From positions 589,471-653,470 of the forward strand of contig NZ_NCSM01000004.1 in NCBI RefSeq assembly GCF_002224125.1: 64,000 nt of DNA, written 5' to 3'. Under the pieces are notes generated by a model. The model saw only the letters and a program-made list of their open reading frames with translations. It ran no database searches and was not told the origin of the DNA. Source of the stretch: Streptomyces sp. NBS 14/10. GTDB lineage: Bacteria; Actinomycetota; Actinomycetes; Streptomycetales; Streptomycetaceae. Positions within the stretch are counted from its first letter, which is position 1. Each line of letters begins with the position of its first letter. This document shows positions 16,429 to 24,928 of the stretch, piece after piece. The translations under genes were made by a program, and so were the position numbers.

Positions 16429-18101
16429 GACTGCTCCAGATACCGGTGCACCAGCATGACCGCCATGGCTCCCTCTCCGACGGCGGAGGCGACGCGCTTG
16501 GCGGACTCGGCCCGCGCGTCTCCCGCCACGAACACCCCGGGGACGTTGGTCTCCAGGTGGTACGGCGGCCGGTCCAGCTCCCAGCCGGCCGGCGGGCGCC
16601 CGTCGGGGGTCAGATCGGGGCCGGTCAGAATGAATCCGCGGGAGTCCCTGAGCACGGTGTCGCCCAGCCAGTCGGTCAGCGGGGCCGCGCCGATGAACAC
16701 GAACATCCACTGGGCGTCGATGAGCTCACTGTGGCCGGTCGTGGTGTCGCGCAGGGTGAGCCGCTCCAACTGGCGCGCGCCATGGGCGGCCTCGACCACC
16801 GTGTTCGTACGCACCGAGATCGTGGGCGCGTCCGTGACCTGCTGGACGAGATAGTGCGACATCGAGGACGACAGGGACTCCCCGCGCACGACGAGCGTGA
16901 CCGACTTGGCGCCCCGGGCCAGATACATCGCGGCCTGACCGGCGGAGTTCGCGCCACCGACGATATAGACGTCATGGTTCTGGCAGGCGGTCGCCTCGGT
17001 CAGCGCGGAGCCGTAGAACACCCCGCACCCGGTCAGATCGGCCACCCCGGGCGCCGCCAGCTCCCGGTACGACACGCCGGTGGCGAGGATCACGGCGTGT
17101 GCGGCGATCGCGGAGCCGTCCGAGAACCGGACGATGCGCGCCGCGCCGTTGACCTCCAGCCCGGTGACCTCGCGCGCGGTCAGTATCTCGGCGCCGAACT
17201 TCGTCGCCTGGCGGCGGGCCCGGTCTGTGAGCTGCGCCCCGGACACGCCGTCCGGAAAACCGAGGTAGTTCTCGATCCGTGAGCTCTGACCCGCCTGGCC
17301 ACCGGTCGCCGACCGCTCCACCAGGACCGTCCGCAGCCCCTCGGAGGCCCCGTATACGGCCGCCCCGAGCCCGGCGGGTCCGCCGCCGATGACGACGAGG
17401 TCGTAGAAGTCGGCCGCCGGTGTCGTCGCCAGACCCACATGGGCGGCCAGGTCCCGGTCCTCGGGCTCGACGAGCGCGGTGCCGTCCGGGGTGACGACGA
17501 GCGGCAGCCGCAGCCCGTCCTCGCCCGCCGCGGAGAGCAGCCGCCGCCCTTCCGGTTCGTCGGACGAGTACCAGCGGTACGGCACCTGGTTGCGGGCCAG
17601 GAATTCCCGTACGTCCGAGGAGCGCGCCGACCAGCGGTGTCCGACGACCTTGGTGGTGAACACCGGCCGGTGCTCGCTGGTCCGCCAGGCCTCCAGCAGA
17701 TCGTCCAGGACCGGGTACAGCTTCTCCTCGGGCGGGTCCCACGGCTTGAGCAGGTAGTGGTCGAGGTCGACGACATTGATCGCGTCGATGGCCGCATCGG
17801 TGTCCGCGTAGGCCGTCAGCAGCACACGGCGGGCACCGGGGTAGATGTCGAGCGCCTGCTCCAGAAACTCGATGCCGTTCATCCGCGGCATGCGGTAGTC
17901 GGCGAGGATCACCGCGACGGCGTCCCCCCGCAGCTTGAGCTCCCGCAGCGCCTCAAGGGCGGATTCCCCGCACTCCGAGCGCACCACTCGATACCCTGCG
18001 CCATAGCGTCGCCGCAGGTCGCGGGCTACGGAACGGGACACTCCAGGGTCGTCGTCCACGGTCAGGATGATGGTCCGCGCGGTGTCTGCGGCCTGTGCCA
18101 T
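16425..18101 (-). CDS. Response-regulator/thioredoxin-reductase-like fusion, lacks CxxC
   Basis: A 558-residue two-part protein. Residues 10-130 form a receiver domain with acidic pocket DDD near 16-18, phosphoacceptor D68 in ILADYRMPRMNG and the conserved Lys in YLLKPW. After a thioredoxin-like linker (about 150-220) comes a FAD/NAD(P) disulfide-reductase module, with FAD-binding VVIGGGPAGLGAAVYG near 238, GGQAGQSSRIENYLGFP, NAD(P)-binding VYIVGGANSAGQAAM and C-terminal GVFVAGDARAE. The redox CxxC expected after the NAD domain start is replaced by GVFYGSALTEA, so it cannot be a classical thioredoxin reductase. It heads a coupled operon with a histidine kinase and a zinc finger, implying that phosphorylation controls a flavin redox activity. 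Confidence 0.9.
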   Translation of the reverse strand: MAQAADTARTIILTVDDDPGVSRSVARDLRRRYGAGYRVVRSECGESALEALRELKLRGDAVAVILADYRMPRMNGIEFLEQALDIYPGARRVLLTAYADTDAAIDAINVVDLDHYLLKPWDPPEEKLYPVLDDLLEAWRTSEHRPVFTTKVVGHRWSARSSDVREFLARNQVPYRWYSSDEPEGRRLLSAAGEDGLRLPLVVTPDGTALVEPEDRDLAAHVGLATTPAADFYDLVVIGGGPAGLGAAVYGASEGLRTVLVERSATGGQAGQSSRIENYLGFPDGVSGAQLTDRARRQATKFGAEILTAREVTGLEVNGAARIVRFSDGSAIAAHAVILATGVSYRELAAPGVADLTGCGVFYGSALTEATACQNHDVYIVGGANSAGQAAMYLARGAKSVTLVVRGESLSSSMSHYLVQQVTDAPTISVRTNTVVEAAHGARQLERLTLRDTTTGHSELIDAQWMFVFIGAAPLTDWLGDTVLRDSRGFILTGPDLTPDGRPPAGWELDRPPYHLETNVPGVFVAGDARAESAKRVASAVGEGAMAVMLVHRYLEQS

Positions 18102-18442
18102 GCGTCTCCCACCCCGGGCTGATCGGCGCCACCTGGCGCCGCCGGTCCGTGTGTGTCTGTCCGGTCCATGCGTGCGCTGGTGATCCCCATCATATGGAGC
18201 ATCATCCTGCCTCGCTATGAAAAATCCCGTTGTATGCGTCCTTCGGCCGCCCGGGGGCGGGGACGCCCTCACGGGTGATCCGCCCAAGGGGGGGCCGGGC
18301 CATGTTAAAGGGAGAGGATGGCCGCGCGGTTGACTGTCCGCGCACGGTACCGCGTCCGGCAGTGCACGGCCGCGGCCTGGGAGTTCTCACCGCGGTCGCC
18401 GGGCCGACGGCCCGGCGACCGGTGATCGATGATCGGTGACGG
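18102..18442. other. Intergenic region, 341 bp, no gene supported
   Basis: This is the stretch between the start of the oxidoreductase operon (18101, minus) and the end of the alginate lyase gene (18443, minus). It holds a strong stem-loop at 18394-18420 and the putative promoter space of the operon near 18110-18220, which contains an AT-richer patch (tatgaaaaatcc near 18218). A short plus-strand frame from ATG 18318 has a GGGAGAGG just before it, but its product is low-complexity Arg-rich and ends inside the terminator. I do not call it a gene. Confidence 0.5.
18394..18420 (-). terminator. Perfect 12-bp stem-loop after the alginate lyase gene
   Basis: GGTCGCCGGGCC, loop gac, and its exact complement. 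It begins 23 bases past the stop of the alginate lyase gene on the minus strand. A strong GC hairpin without T-tract, consistent with a Streptomyces-type terminator. Confidence 0.75.
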
Positions 18443-19636
18443 TCAGGAGGGGTTGTCCGCGTGGGTGAGGGTCGTCCACGCGTTGAAGTAGTTGTCCGTG
18501 CCGGACGGCCGGTGTCCCTCGGTGTACTTCTGGGTGTTGGACATGGCGATGCCGAGGCGGTTGTGGAGGGCGTTGTAGCCGACCTCGGTGACCTCGGCGA
18601 GGCCCTTCTTGACCGAGCCGCCGCACAGCCAGGACGGCACGGCGGTGCCGTTCTCATAGGAGGTGTGGAAGCCCAGGGCGTAGCGCAGCCGGTCCTGGAT
18701 CTTCGGATACAGGTCCTGGCCCTGGATGCGGCTGGTCTCCGCGACGTCCGCGACGGAGGCGATGCCCCAGCCGGTGTGCCCGAAGTCGCGGCAGGACTCC
18801 TGGGCGAGGCCGTCGGCGAAGGTGCTCTGGCCCTGCCAGTACTTGATGATCTCGGCGCTGGTGTCGATGCTGCTGCCCGCGGGCGGCTTGGGCAGATCAC
18901 CGTCGCTGGTCAGATATATGTACGCCGGGACGCGGGCGAGATAGGTGGCGACTGCCTTGTCGTAACTGGTGCGGTCCTCGATGAAGACCGAGATGCCGAT
19001 CGCCGCCTCGGTCATGACCAGTTCCCAGTTGCCGTTCTTGGTCGCCGCGCCGTTGATCACTTCGGGGAGATATACGTTGCGCAGCATGGTCGCGAAGCGG
19101 GCGGCGCCCGGCCAGCCGCCGTCGTAGGTGTACTTGATGATCTCGGCGGCCCGCGGCCAGGTGGATCCGGACCAGCCGGTCTGCAGCGGGGCGTTGCTGT
19201 TGGTGTGATCGGTGATGGTCGCCGACCAGGCGTCCATGATCTCGATGGACTTCTTGGCGTATCTGCTGTCCCGGGTGAAGTACCAGGCGAGTGCGTCGGT
19301 GTAGGCCGCGATGGCGTCCTGGCGCTCGTCGGTGCAGCCGTAGTTGGGGTTGGAGGAGGAGCCGCACTCCACGACGGCCCGTGGCTTGGGGGTGCGCGAG
19401 AGCGAGGCGTAGGAGCTGGCCAGCATGTCGTCGTACGCGGCCTTCCAGGGCTGCTGGCCGGCCTGCACCTTCGATCGGGCGTAGTCGAGCTGGGCGCGGC
19501 TCACCAGGACGCCGGGGTGGGCGAAGGCGGCCGGCGCGGCCGTCGCGCGTGGGGCCGCCGGGCCGGTGAACTGAAGGCTCAGCAGGCCGGCCAGCAGGGC
19601 GAGAACGGTGCACAGGGCGGTTCTGGTTCGTGCCAT
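18443..19636 (-). CDS. Secreted alginate lyase family protein
   Basis: A 397-residue exported protein. The N-terminus has a Sec-type signal (ALCTVLALLAGLLSLQF, cleavage near ATAAPA). The mature part has features of the alginate lyase family (PL5-like (alpha/alpha) barrel), including HPGVLVSRAQLDYARSKV, NGNWELVMTEAAIGI and CRDFGHTGWGIASVADVAE. It would cleave uronic-acid polymers outside the cell. ATG 19636 is chosen because GGAAGAGG lies 7 bases upstream; GTG 19657 is an alternative. Same strand as the DUF899 gene, 106 bases downstream of it. The alginate specificity is a family-level prediction. Confidence 0.88.
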   Translation of the reverse strand: MARTRTALCTVLALLAGLLSLQFTGPAAPRATAAPAAFAHPGVLVSRAQLDYARSKVQAGQQPWKAAYDDMLASSYASLSRTPKPRAVVECGSSSNPNYGCTDERQDAIAAYTDALAWYFTRDSRYAKKSIEIMDAWSATITDHTNSNAPLQTGWSGSTWPRAAEIIKYTYDGGWPGAARFATMLRNVYLPEVINGAATKNGNWELVMTEAAIGISVFIEDRTSYDKAVATYLARVPAYIYLTSDGDLPKPPAGSSIDTSAEIIKYWQGQSTFADGLAQESCRDFGHTGWGIASVADVAETSRIQGQDLYPKIQDRLRYALGFHTSYENGTAVPSWLCGGSVKKGLAEVTEVGYNALHNRLGIAMSNTQKYTEGHRPSGTDNYFNAWTTLTHADNPS

Positions 19637-19742
19637 CCGGTGACCTCTTCCGTTCACGAATGGGAACGCAGTTCCGAATACGGATAGGAATGGCCTGGAC
19701 CATAAGAGCCCTGTGTGGACATGTCAATGTTCGTGATGCCGG

Positions 19743-20426
19743 TCAGTAGTCCAGCCGCGGGTACCAGTCGTCACGGCCGCCCGGCGTCAGGTCCAGCAGA
19801 TTCCAGACGGGGCTGAGGAGGTCGATCCCGCGCTCCTTGATGTCCTCGGCCATCCGCGGATGGGCGGAGTAGCGGTGGCGGACCGTGCCGTCGCCGTCCC
19901 GGGTGAAGACCGAGATCGTGGAGTCCTGCTCGCCGTCCTTGTCCTCGCTGCCGAGATCGAATTTGAAGGTGCTGTCCCCGCAGCTCAGCAGGCGCAGCCG
20001 GGACCAGCCGCGGTCGCGGGCGAGCTGCCGCAGGACGGGCGGGTCGGCGGCCGCGGCGATGACGAAGTCGGCGTTCCGGCTGATGTGGTGGGCGACGCCG
20101 TTGTAGCCGTCGGTCCACAGGGTGCACATCGGGCACGGCTCGGTCTGCGACTTGCCATACATGAAGTGGTAGACGATCAGCGGCCGGTCCGGGGCGGTGA
20201 ACAGCTCGCTCAGGGTGGTCTCGCGGACGGGGGAGTCGCCCGCGTCGAGGTCGGCGGGGCCTTCGATGAACACGTAGTCGTCGACCGCCGGCCCCTGGGG
20301 AAGCGCCCGCCGCTGGGCCGCGACCCGTTCGCGGTGGCGCATGAGCTCGATCTCGGCGAGCCGGAGCTCTTCGCGGGCGGCGAGATAGTCCGCGGGCTCA
20401 TCGGGCAGTCGGGTCTGCCGCAGCAT
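19743..20426 (-). CDS. DUF899 thioredoxin-like protein
   Basis: A 227-residue protein of the DUF899 family, predicted thioredoxin-like proteins of unknown function. Recognisable features are the N-terminal basic helix with ELMRHRERVAAQRRALPQGP, the DYVFIEGP segment, and the thioredoxin-like strand LIVYHFMYG leading to PCPMCTLWTDGYNG, where CPMC is the CxxC position. It ends in the family's typical LLDLTPGGRDDWYPRLDY. Cytoplasmic, no signal peptide. Confidence 0.9.
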   Translation of the reverse strand: MLRQTRLPDEPADYLAAREELRLAEIELMRHRERVAAQRRALPQGPAVDDYVFIEGPADLDAGDSPVRETTLSELFTAPDRPLIVYHFMYGKSQTEPCPMCTLWTDGYNGVAHHISRNADFVIAAAADPPVLRQLARDRGWSRLRLLSCGDSTFKFDLGSEDKDGEQDSTISVFTRDGDGTVRHRYSAHPRMAEDIKERGIDLLSPVWNLLDLTPGGRDDWYPRLDY

Positions 20427-20463
20427 CGCATCCTCCTGGGTGGGAAGGCCCCGAGGGGATTCG

Positions 20464-20469
20464 AGTCTA
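20464..20469 (-). promoter_or_regulatory. Candidate -10 element for the DUF899 gene
   Basis: TAGACT on the minus strand, 37 bases before the start codon at 20426, fits the TAxxxT pattern of vegetative Streptomyces promoters. The -35 region is not convincing. Confidence 0.35.
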
Positions 20470-20576
20470 GGGCGGTTCCGAGGCGCGTCGACAGCGAGAA
20501 ATAGTGTGCCAAGCGAGAAAGCGCAGGTCAGGACGGTAACGGCCGGGCGGTGGGCTTGCTCCAGCAGGGAGCCCCG

Positions 20577-21200
20577 TCAGGCGTGGTCGGCGCAGCAGGG
20601 CGTGGGATTGGGGACTTCGAATGGCGCCAGCGCCCCGCCGGCGGCCGGCATCAGGGCGAGAGTGAGCCGACCGTCCCGCCACTCGGGCCGTACGTGGTCG
20701 CGGGTGAGCACCGGCGTGGCGGGATCGGGCCCCTGGCCGTCCGCCACCGGCGCGCCGACTACCGTGGCCCGGTCGATGGCGGTCAGGGCGAGCAGATCGG
20801 CCACGGTCACCGTGCCCGTGAGGCGTTCCACTCCGGGGTAGACCACGGCCCGCCCGCCGCTGCGCCGGGCGTGCTCCGCGGCGGCCAGCGCAGCCGTACG
20901 GGCAGCCTGCTGCGCACCGTACGAGCGCTCACCCAGGACCGCGCCCAGATCCGGGCGCTGCCATCCGGCGATACGCTCCCATACGGCCTCGGCCGCGGCG
21001 GCGTCGGGCAGGGCGAACGAGACGGCGGTGGAGCGGCGCTCGTCGGTGCGGATCAGATGGGTGCAGGCGACCGTGCCCGGCGCGAGGGCGAGGTGGTCCA
21101 GCAGATCGTGGATCAGATGGTCGGCCTCGCGCAGATTCGCCGACCCGGCGTCCACCCCGATGAAGGAGTGGACGCCGGGTACGCCGTGGGGTGCGGTCAT
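20577..21200 (-). CDS. Unknown protein coupled to the PHP phosphoesterase
   Basis: A 207-residue cytoplasmic protein whose ATG 21200 overlaps the TGA of the phosphoesterase gene (ATGA). It has an alternating alpha/beta composition, with FIGVDAGSANLREADHLIHDLLDHL at the N-terminus, ERSYGAQQAARTAALAAAEHARRSGGRAVVYPG in the middle, and an ending rich in Pro and Cys (PTPCCADHA). The terminal CC and His residues could bind metal, which would fit the His-rich partner. No family recognised. Confidence 0.7.
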   Translation of the reverse strand: MTAPHGVPGVHSFIGVDAGSANLREADHLIHDLLDHLALAPGTVACTHLIRTDERRSTAVSFALPDAAAAEAVWERIAGWQRPDLGAVLGERSYGAQQAARTAALAAAEHARRSGGRAVVYPGVERLTGTVTVADLLALTAIDRATVVGAPVADGQGPDPATPVLTRDHVRPEWRDGRLTLALMPAAGGALAPFEVPNPTPCCADHA

Positions 21201-22909
21201 GCGGGCAGGACCCACATGGGGTTGGAGTAGAACCACAGGTCCTTCCACGGATCGGCGTCGCCGATCACATCCATGGCCGGCCCCGCCGGGTCGACGGCGG
21301 CACCGCGCAGGCCGACGGCGCCGCGGTTGCCGTCGGTGCCGCGCAGCCGCACGTACACCGGCTTGTCCACCCGGCCCAGGGAGTAGGTCAGGCGCACCGA
21401 ACCGGTCGACTTGTTGACCTCGAAGGACTTCACGACCTTGGTGTCCGGGGTGGTGAAGGTGTCCTTGTCGGAGACCGGGCCGGTGACGGCGCCCTGGATG
21501 ACGTCCACCCGGGCCAGCTTCGGCACGAACTGCGACCAGTTGGGCCCGTTGGCCAGGCTGATCTCGACGACCAGGTCGACCTGGCTGCCGCGGCGCACAT
21601 GCAGGGCGTCGCCGAGGGTGATCGCGCGGCCGCCGGAGCGCAGCTGGGCGTTCAGGCCGCTGATGAGCCCGCCGTGGTCCACCCAGACCCTGCCTGCGCG
21701 GATGCCGTCCATGACCGCCTTGTAGCCGAAGGAGGCGGCGCCCACGTGGGTGCGGGAGTACTGGCCGGGCCAGAAGTCGGTGTCGGTGAGGTTGAGGCCG
21801 CCGCCGTAGACGGGGTCGTTGTAGCGGCCGTTGGCGTTGAAGTCGCTGTTCGGGCCGCGTACGGCGGAGTCGGCGTAGACGTTGTGGGAGTCGGAGTTGG
21901 CGGTGATCCACCAGGGCTTGCCCTCGGCGAGCAGGCTGTCCCACAGGCCGCCGACGGTGGCGGTCATCCAGTCGAAGCCGCCCCAGGTGCGGTAGCTCTC
22001 CAGCGGGTAGTCGGGATAGGAGTCGGCGCCGGGGCTGTTGTCGTAGATGCCACGGGCCCCGCCGGGGCCGTTCGGGGCGGGCAGCCCGGCGGCCTGGTGG
22101 CCGGGGGCGCCCTCCATGCCGACGGCGATGGTCGGCTGGGCGTCGCGCCAGCCGCGGATCTCGTGCGGGGAGTCGATGCCCTTGCGCGCCGGGTGGTTGG
22201 CCAGGAACAGGATGTCCTTCACCCGGCGGCGCTGGACCTGCTCGGCGAGGAAGTTGACTCCCGCGATGGCCAGCGCCTCGTTGGCGGGGGTGTTGGAGGT
22301 GGCCTTCTTGACCGAGCCGTCGAAGGAGTTCTCGAACTCCTTCAGCACCGCCACCTCGTTCTTGCCGGGGTGCACGAACACGGTGCCGTGCTCGGCGGCC
22401 GGGATGTTCCACTCCAGGCCCTGGAAGACGAGGGTGTCGTCGATCTGGTCGCGGGCGGCGACGATGTCCGGGTTGACCTTCTCCACGCCGATCTTGGCGT
22501 GTGTCTCGCTGCCATGGTCGGTGATGACCATCCAGTCGAGACCGTGCGCGTTCGCCTGCCGTACGTGGTCGATGACCCGGTACTTGGCGTCCGAGCTGTA
22601 CTGGGTGTGGATGTGGTGGTCGCCGGCCAGCCACAGATACCCGCCGGGCCGCGGGCTCCGGGAGGCCGTGGACGCGGGCGCGGGCTCCGCGGCCGCGGCC
22701 TGGCCCGCGCCACCGAGGACGCTGCCCGCCGCGAGGCCCGCGCCGAGCAGACCGGTGCGGCGCAGCATGGAGCGCCGGGAGAGCTGGCTGGGGGTCAGCG
22801 CCTCGTCGGGCACTGACATGTCGAGGGCTGGCGGCAGGGACGATGCGTCGCCGCTCCCGTGGTGGTGGTGATGGTGGTGACCGTGGCCGTGTGTATGACC
22901 GTGGCTCAT
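21197..22909 (-). CDS. Tat-exported PHP-domain phosphoesterase with His-rich N-terminus
   Basis: A 570-residue protein. The first 20 residues contain a striking run of 11 His alternating with Gly, then a linker, then the twin-arginine signal SRRSMLRRTGLLGAG. The mature part has PHP-family metal-binding motifs: GDHHIHTQYSSDAKY, VITDHGSE, FVHPGKNEV and the late ITANSDSHN. It resembles secreted PHP/polymerase-histidinol-phosphatase-like phosphoesterases. ATG 22909 follows GGGAG. The unusually long Tat n-region with a His cluster may load metal or hold the precursor. It is translationally coupled to the 207-residue protein downstream. Confidence 0.88.
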   Translation of the reverse strand: MSHGHTHGHGHHHHHHHGSGDASSLPPALDMSVPDEALTPSQLSRRSMLRRTGLLGAGLAAGSVLGGAGQAAAAEPAPASTASRSPRPGGYLWLAGDHHIHTQYSSDAKYRVIDHVRQANAHGLDWMVITDHGSETHAKIGVEKVNPDIVAARDQIDDTLVFQGLEWNIPAAEHGTVFVHPGKNEVAVLKEFENSFDGSVKKATSNTPANEALAIAGVNFLAEQVQRRRVKDILFLANHPARKGIDSPHEIRGWRDAQPTIAVGMEGAPGHQAAGLPAPNGPGGARGIYDNSPGADSYPDYPLESYRTWGGFDWMTATVGGLWDSLLAEGKPWWITANSDSHNVYADSAVRGPNSDFNANGRYNDPVYGGGLNLTDTDFWPGQYSRTHVGAASFGYKAVMDGIRAGRVWVDHGGLISGLNAQLRSGGRAITLGDALHVRRGSQVDLVVEISLANGPNWSQFVPKLARVDVIQGAVTGPVSDKDTFTTPDTKVVKSFEVNKSTGSVRLTYSLGRVDKPVYVRLRGTDGNRGAVGLRGAAVDPAGPAMDVIGDADPWKDLWFYSNPMWVLPA

Positions 22910-22930
22910 GTTCAACTCCCGCCGGCGCAG

Positions 22931-22953
22931 GCACGTACATGCTTGGGACGTGC
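22931..22953. promoter_or_regulatory. Inverted repeat upstream of the phosphoesterase gene
   Basis: GCACGT and ACGTGC separated by 11 bases lie 22-44 bases before the start codon at 22909. Spacing and position suit an operator, but no regulator is linked to it. Confidence 0.25.
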
Positions 22954-23048
22954 AGATTCTGAAAAGCCGGCGTGAACGGGAGAGGTCCGATCGGTGGTGT
23001 GATGAGGAACGGCTGGTGTGCGGTGGGCGCACATCTGGTGTGTGTGCG

Positions 23049-23076
23049 GGTGGCACCCGCGAACGCGGGTGCCACC
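23049..23076 (-). terminator. Perfect 12-bp stem-loop after the NmrA-like gene
   Basis: GGTGGCACCCGC, loop gaac, then its exact complement. It lies 14 bases beyond the stop codon of the minus-strand NmrA-like gene and isolates it from the phosphoesterase operon. Confidence 0.8.
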
Positions 23077-23089
23077 GCCGTAGGCTCGG

Positions 23090-23929
23090 CTACGACCACG
23101 CGTCGGCCGCGGCGGCCCGGGTGGCGTAGGTGTCGAAGTCGACGGGGTCGCGTCCGAGTACGCGCCGTACTCCGTCGGCGGGCTCGGCGAAGTGTCCGGC
23201 CCGCATCCCGGCGAACAGCGCGTTGAGCTCCGCTGCGGCCTCTTCGGAGACACCCTCGGCCAGGAGCTCGGCCCGGTACTCCTCCGGGGTGAGCTCCACA
23301 TAGCGGATGGGCCGTCCCGCCGCTTCGGCGATCGTCGCCACCGCCGTGCCGAAGGTGAGGGCCCGTGGTCCGGAGAGGTCGTACACCTGCCCGTGGTGGC
23401 CGTCCGAGGTCAGCGCGGCCGCGGCGACGTCGGCGATGTCCTGGGCGTCGATGAACGGCTCGGGTACGGAGCCCATCGGCAGGGCCAGCCGGCCGTCCCG
23501 CAGCGGAGCGCGCCAGACGGCGTCGTCGTCGAAGTTCTGGTTGAAGTTGTTCGGGCGGAGGATGGTCCACTGCGCACCGGATTCGCGTACGGCGCGCTCC
23601 GCGGCGGCCATTCCCTGGAAGAAGTCCGCGGGGACCTGATCGATTCCGCGCCCGGACAGGGCCACGAACCGGCCGACGCCCGCCTCGGTGGCCTGCTTGA
23701 CGAAGATCTGGGCCGGCGCCGGGTCCTCGGGGGCCATGAGGTAGACCGCCGACACCCCTTCCAGAGCGGGCGGCCAGGTGTCCTGGTCGGACCAGTCGAA
23801 CCGGATCTCGCCGGAGCGGGAGGCGGCCCGGACGGTCCTGCCCGCCGCCCGCAGCGTATGCACCAGTCGGCGTCCGGTCTTGCCCGTCGCCCCCAGGACC
23901 AAAATCGTCTGCTTGCTGTGTGTTGTCAT
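23090..23929 (-). CDS. NmrA-like NAD(P)-binding protein
   Basis: A 279-residue atypical short-chain dehydrogenase of the NmrA/ergot-alkaloid AgnE-like group. The NAD(P) motif is TILVLGATGKTGRRLV at residues 8-23. RFVALSGRG, TILRPNNFNQNF and the PFIDAQDIADVAAAAL segment are typical. The catalytic YxxxK of classical SDRs is missing, as usual for this group, so it may be a redox sensor or reductase of unknown substrate. Divergent from the AraC-type regulator, with 90 bases between starts; that regulator probably controls it. Confidence 0.9.
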   Translation of the reverse strand: MTTHSKQTILVLGATGKTGRRLVHTLRAAGRTVRAASRSGEIRFDWSDQDTWPPALEGVSAVYLMAPEDPAPAQIFVKQATEAGVGRFVALSGRGIDQVPADFFQGMAAAERAVRESGAQWTILRPNNFNQNFDDDAVWRAPLRDGRLALPMGSVPEPFIDAQDIADVAAAALTSDGHHGQVYDLSGPRALTFGTAVATIAEAAGRPIRYVELTPEEYRAELLAEGVSEEAAAELNALFAGMRAGHFAEPADGVRRVLGRDPVDFDTYATRAAAADAWS

Positions 23930-24019
23930 GCCGGCCAGTCAACTGGCCGTGGCACAGGAGGGGCATGGCCCGCCGTCCGCGGGGCATGTCCGAACGTCCG
24001 GACGGCTATCGTGAGGCCC

Positions 24020-24916
24020 ATGGATCCGTTCGACGATCTGCTGCGAGGTGTCCGCTCGGACGGTGCCGGCTTCAGCCGGGCGGAGCTGACGCCGCCATGG
24101 ACACTGCGCCTCACCGATGAGGCATCGCTGACGCTGTGCGCACCGCTGCGCGGCGAGGGCTGGCTCTCCCGTGGAGAGGGCGGGCAACCGCGGCTGGTGC
24201 GCGTCGGGGACACCGCGATCGTGCGTGGACCTGGGCCGTTCGTCCTCTCCGACCGGCCCCGGTCGCAGGCGCCGGGCGGGGTGGCGCCGGCCGATCGTAC
24301 GGTGCTGGTCGTCGGGACGTTCCAGGTGCGGACCCAGGTGGCGCAGCGGCTGCTCGGAGTGCTGCCCCCGGTGTTGGTGATGCCCGGCAACGACGGGTGT
24401 GCGTCGCTGCTCGACTTCCTGGACGCGCAGTCCGCCGTGTGTCCGCCGGGGCAGCAGGTCGTGCTGGACCGTCTGCTCGACTGGCTGCTGGTGTGCGCGC
24501 TGCGGGGTTGGCTCGACCAGCCCGGGGCCGTGCCTGTCGGCTGGTTCCGCGCGCTGGGCGACGAGGCGGTCGGCCCGGTGCTGCGGGCCATGCATGCGGC
24601 GCCGGACCGGCCCTGGACGCTGGCGGCGCTGGCCGGTGAGGCGGGGGTGTCGCGGACGACGCTGACCGGCCGGTTCGCCGAGCTGGTGGGCAAGCCGCCG
24701 TTGACGTATCTGACCGACTGGCGGATGACCCTGGCCGCCGATCTGCTGCTGGAGTCCACCGCGACGGTTGCCGCGGTGGCGCACCAGGTCGGATACGCGG
24801 ACGCGTTCGGCTTCAGCGCGGCGTTCAAGCGAATCCACGGGGTGAGCCCCAGCGAATACCGCAAGGCATGCCGCACGAGCGCCGATTGCACCGGCACCGC
24901 ATGCTCACCGGCCTGA
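24020..24916 (+). CDS. AraC-family transcriptional regulator (cupin type)
   Basis: A 298-residue regulator. The N-terminal 170 residues match the cupin-like AraC_binding_6 type (SLTLCAPLRGEGWLS, VGDTAIVRGPGPFVLSD). Two helix-turn-helix motifs occupy the C-terminus: WTLAALAGEAGVSRTTLTGRFAEL and STATVAAVAHQVGYADAFGFSAAFKRIHGVSPSEYRK. Members often control a divergent oxidoreductase gene and sense a small molecule via the cupin. ATG 24020 is the only good start in frame near the fold. It converges on the 370-residue unknown gene with 12 bases between them. Confidence 0.92.
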   Translation: MDPFDDLLRGVRSDGAGFSRAELTPPWTLRLTDEASLTLCAPLRGEGWLSRGEGGQPRLVRVGDTAIVRGPGPFVLSDRPRSQAPGGVAPADRTVLVVGTFQVRTQVAQRLLGVLPPVLVMPGNDGCASLLDFLDAQSAVCPPGQQVVLDRLLDWLLVCALRGWLDQPGAVPVGWFRALGDEAVGPVLRAMHAAPDRPWTLAALAGEAGVSRTTLTGRFAELVGKPPLTYLTDWRMTLAADLLLESTATVAAVAHQVGYADAFGFSAAFKRIHGVSPSEYRKACRTSADCTGTACSPA

Positions 24917-24928
24917 CGAGTTCACGTC

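Noticed and set aside
18318..18422. Short ORF preceded by GGGAGAGG in the 341-bp gap
   Set aside because: The ribosome-binding site is too close to the ATG, the product is Arg/Ala-rich low complexity, and it runs into the perfect terminator stem-loop.
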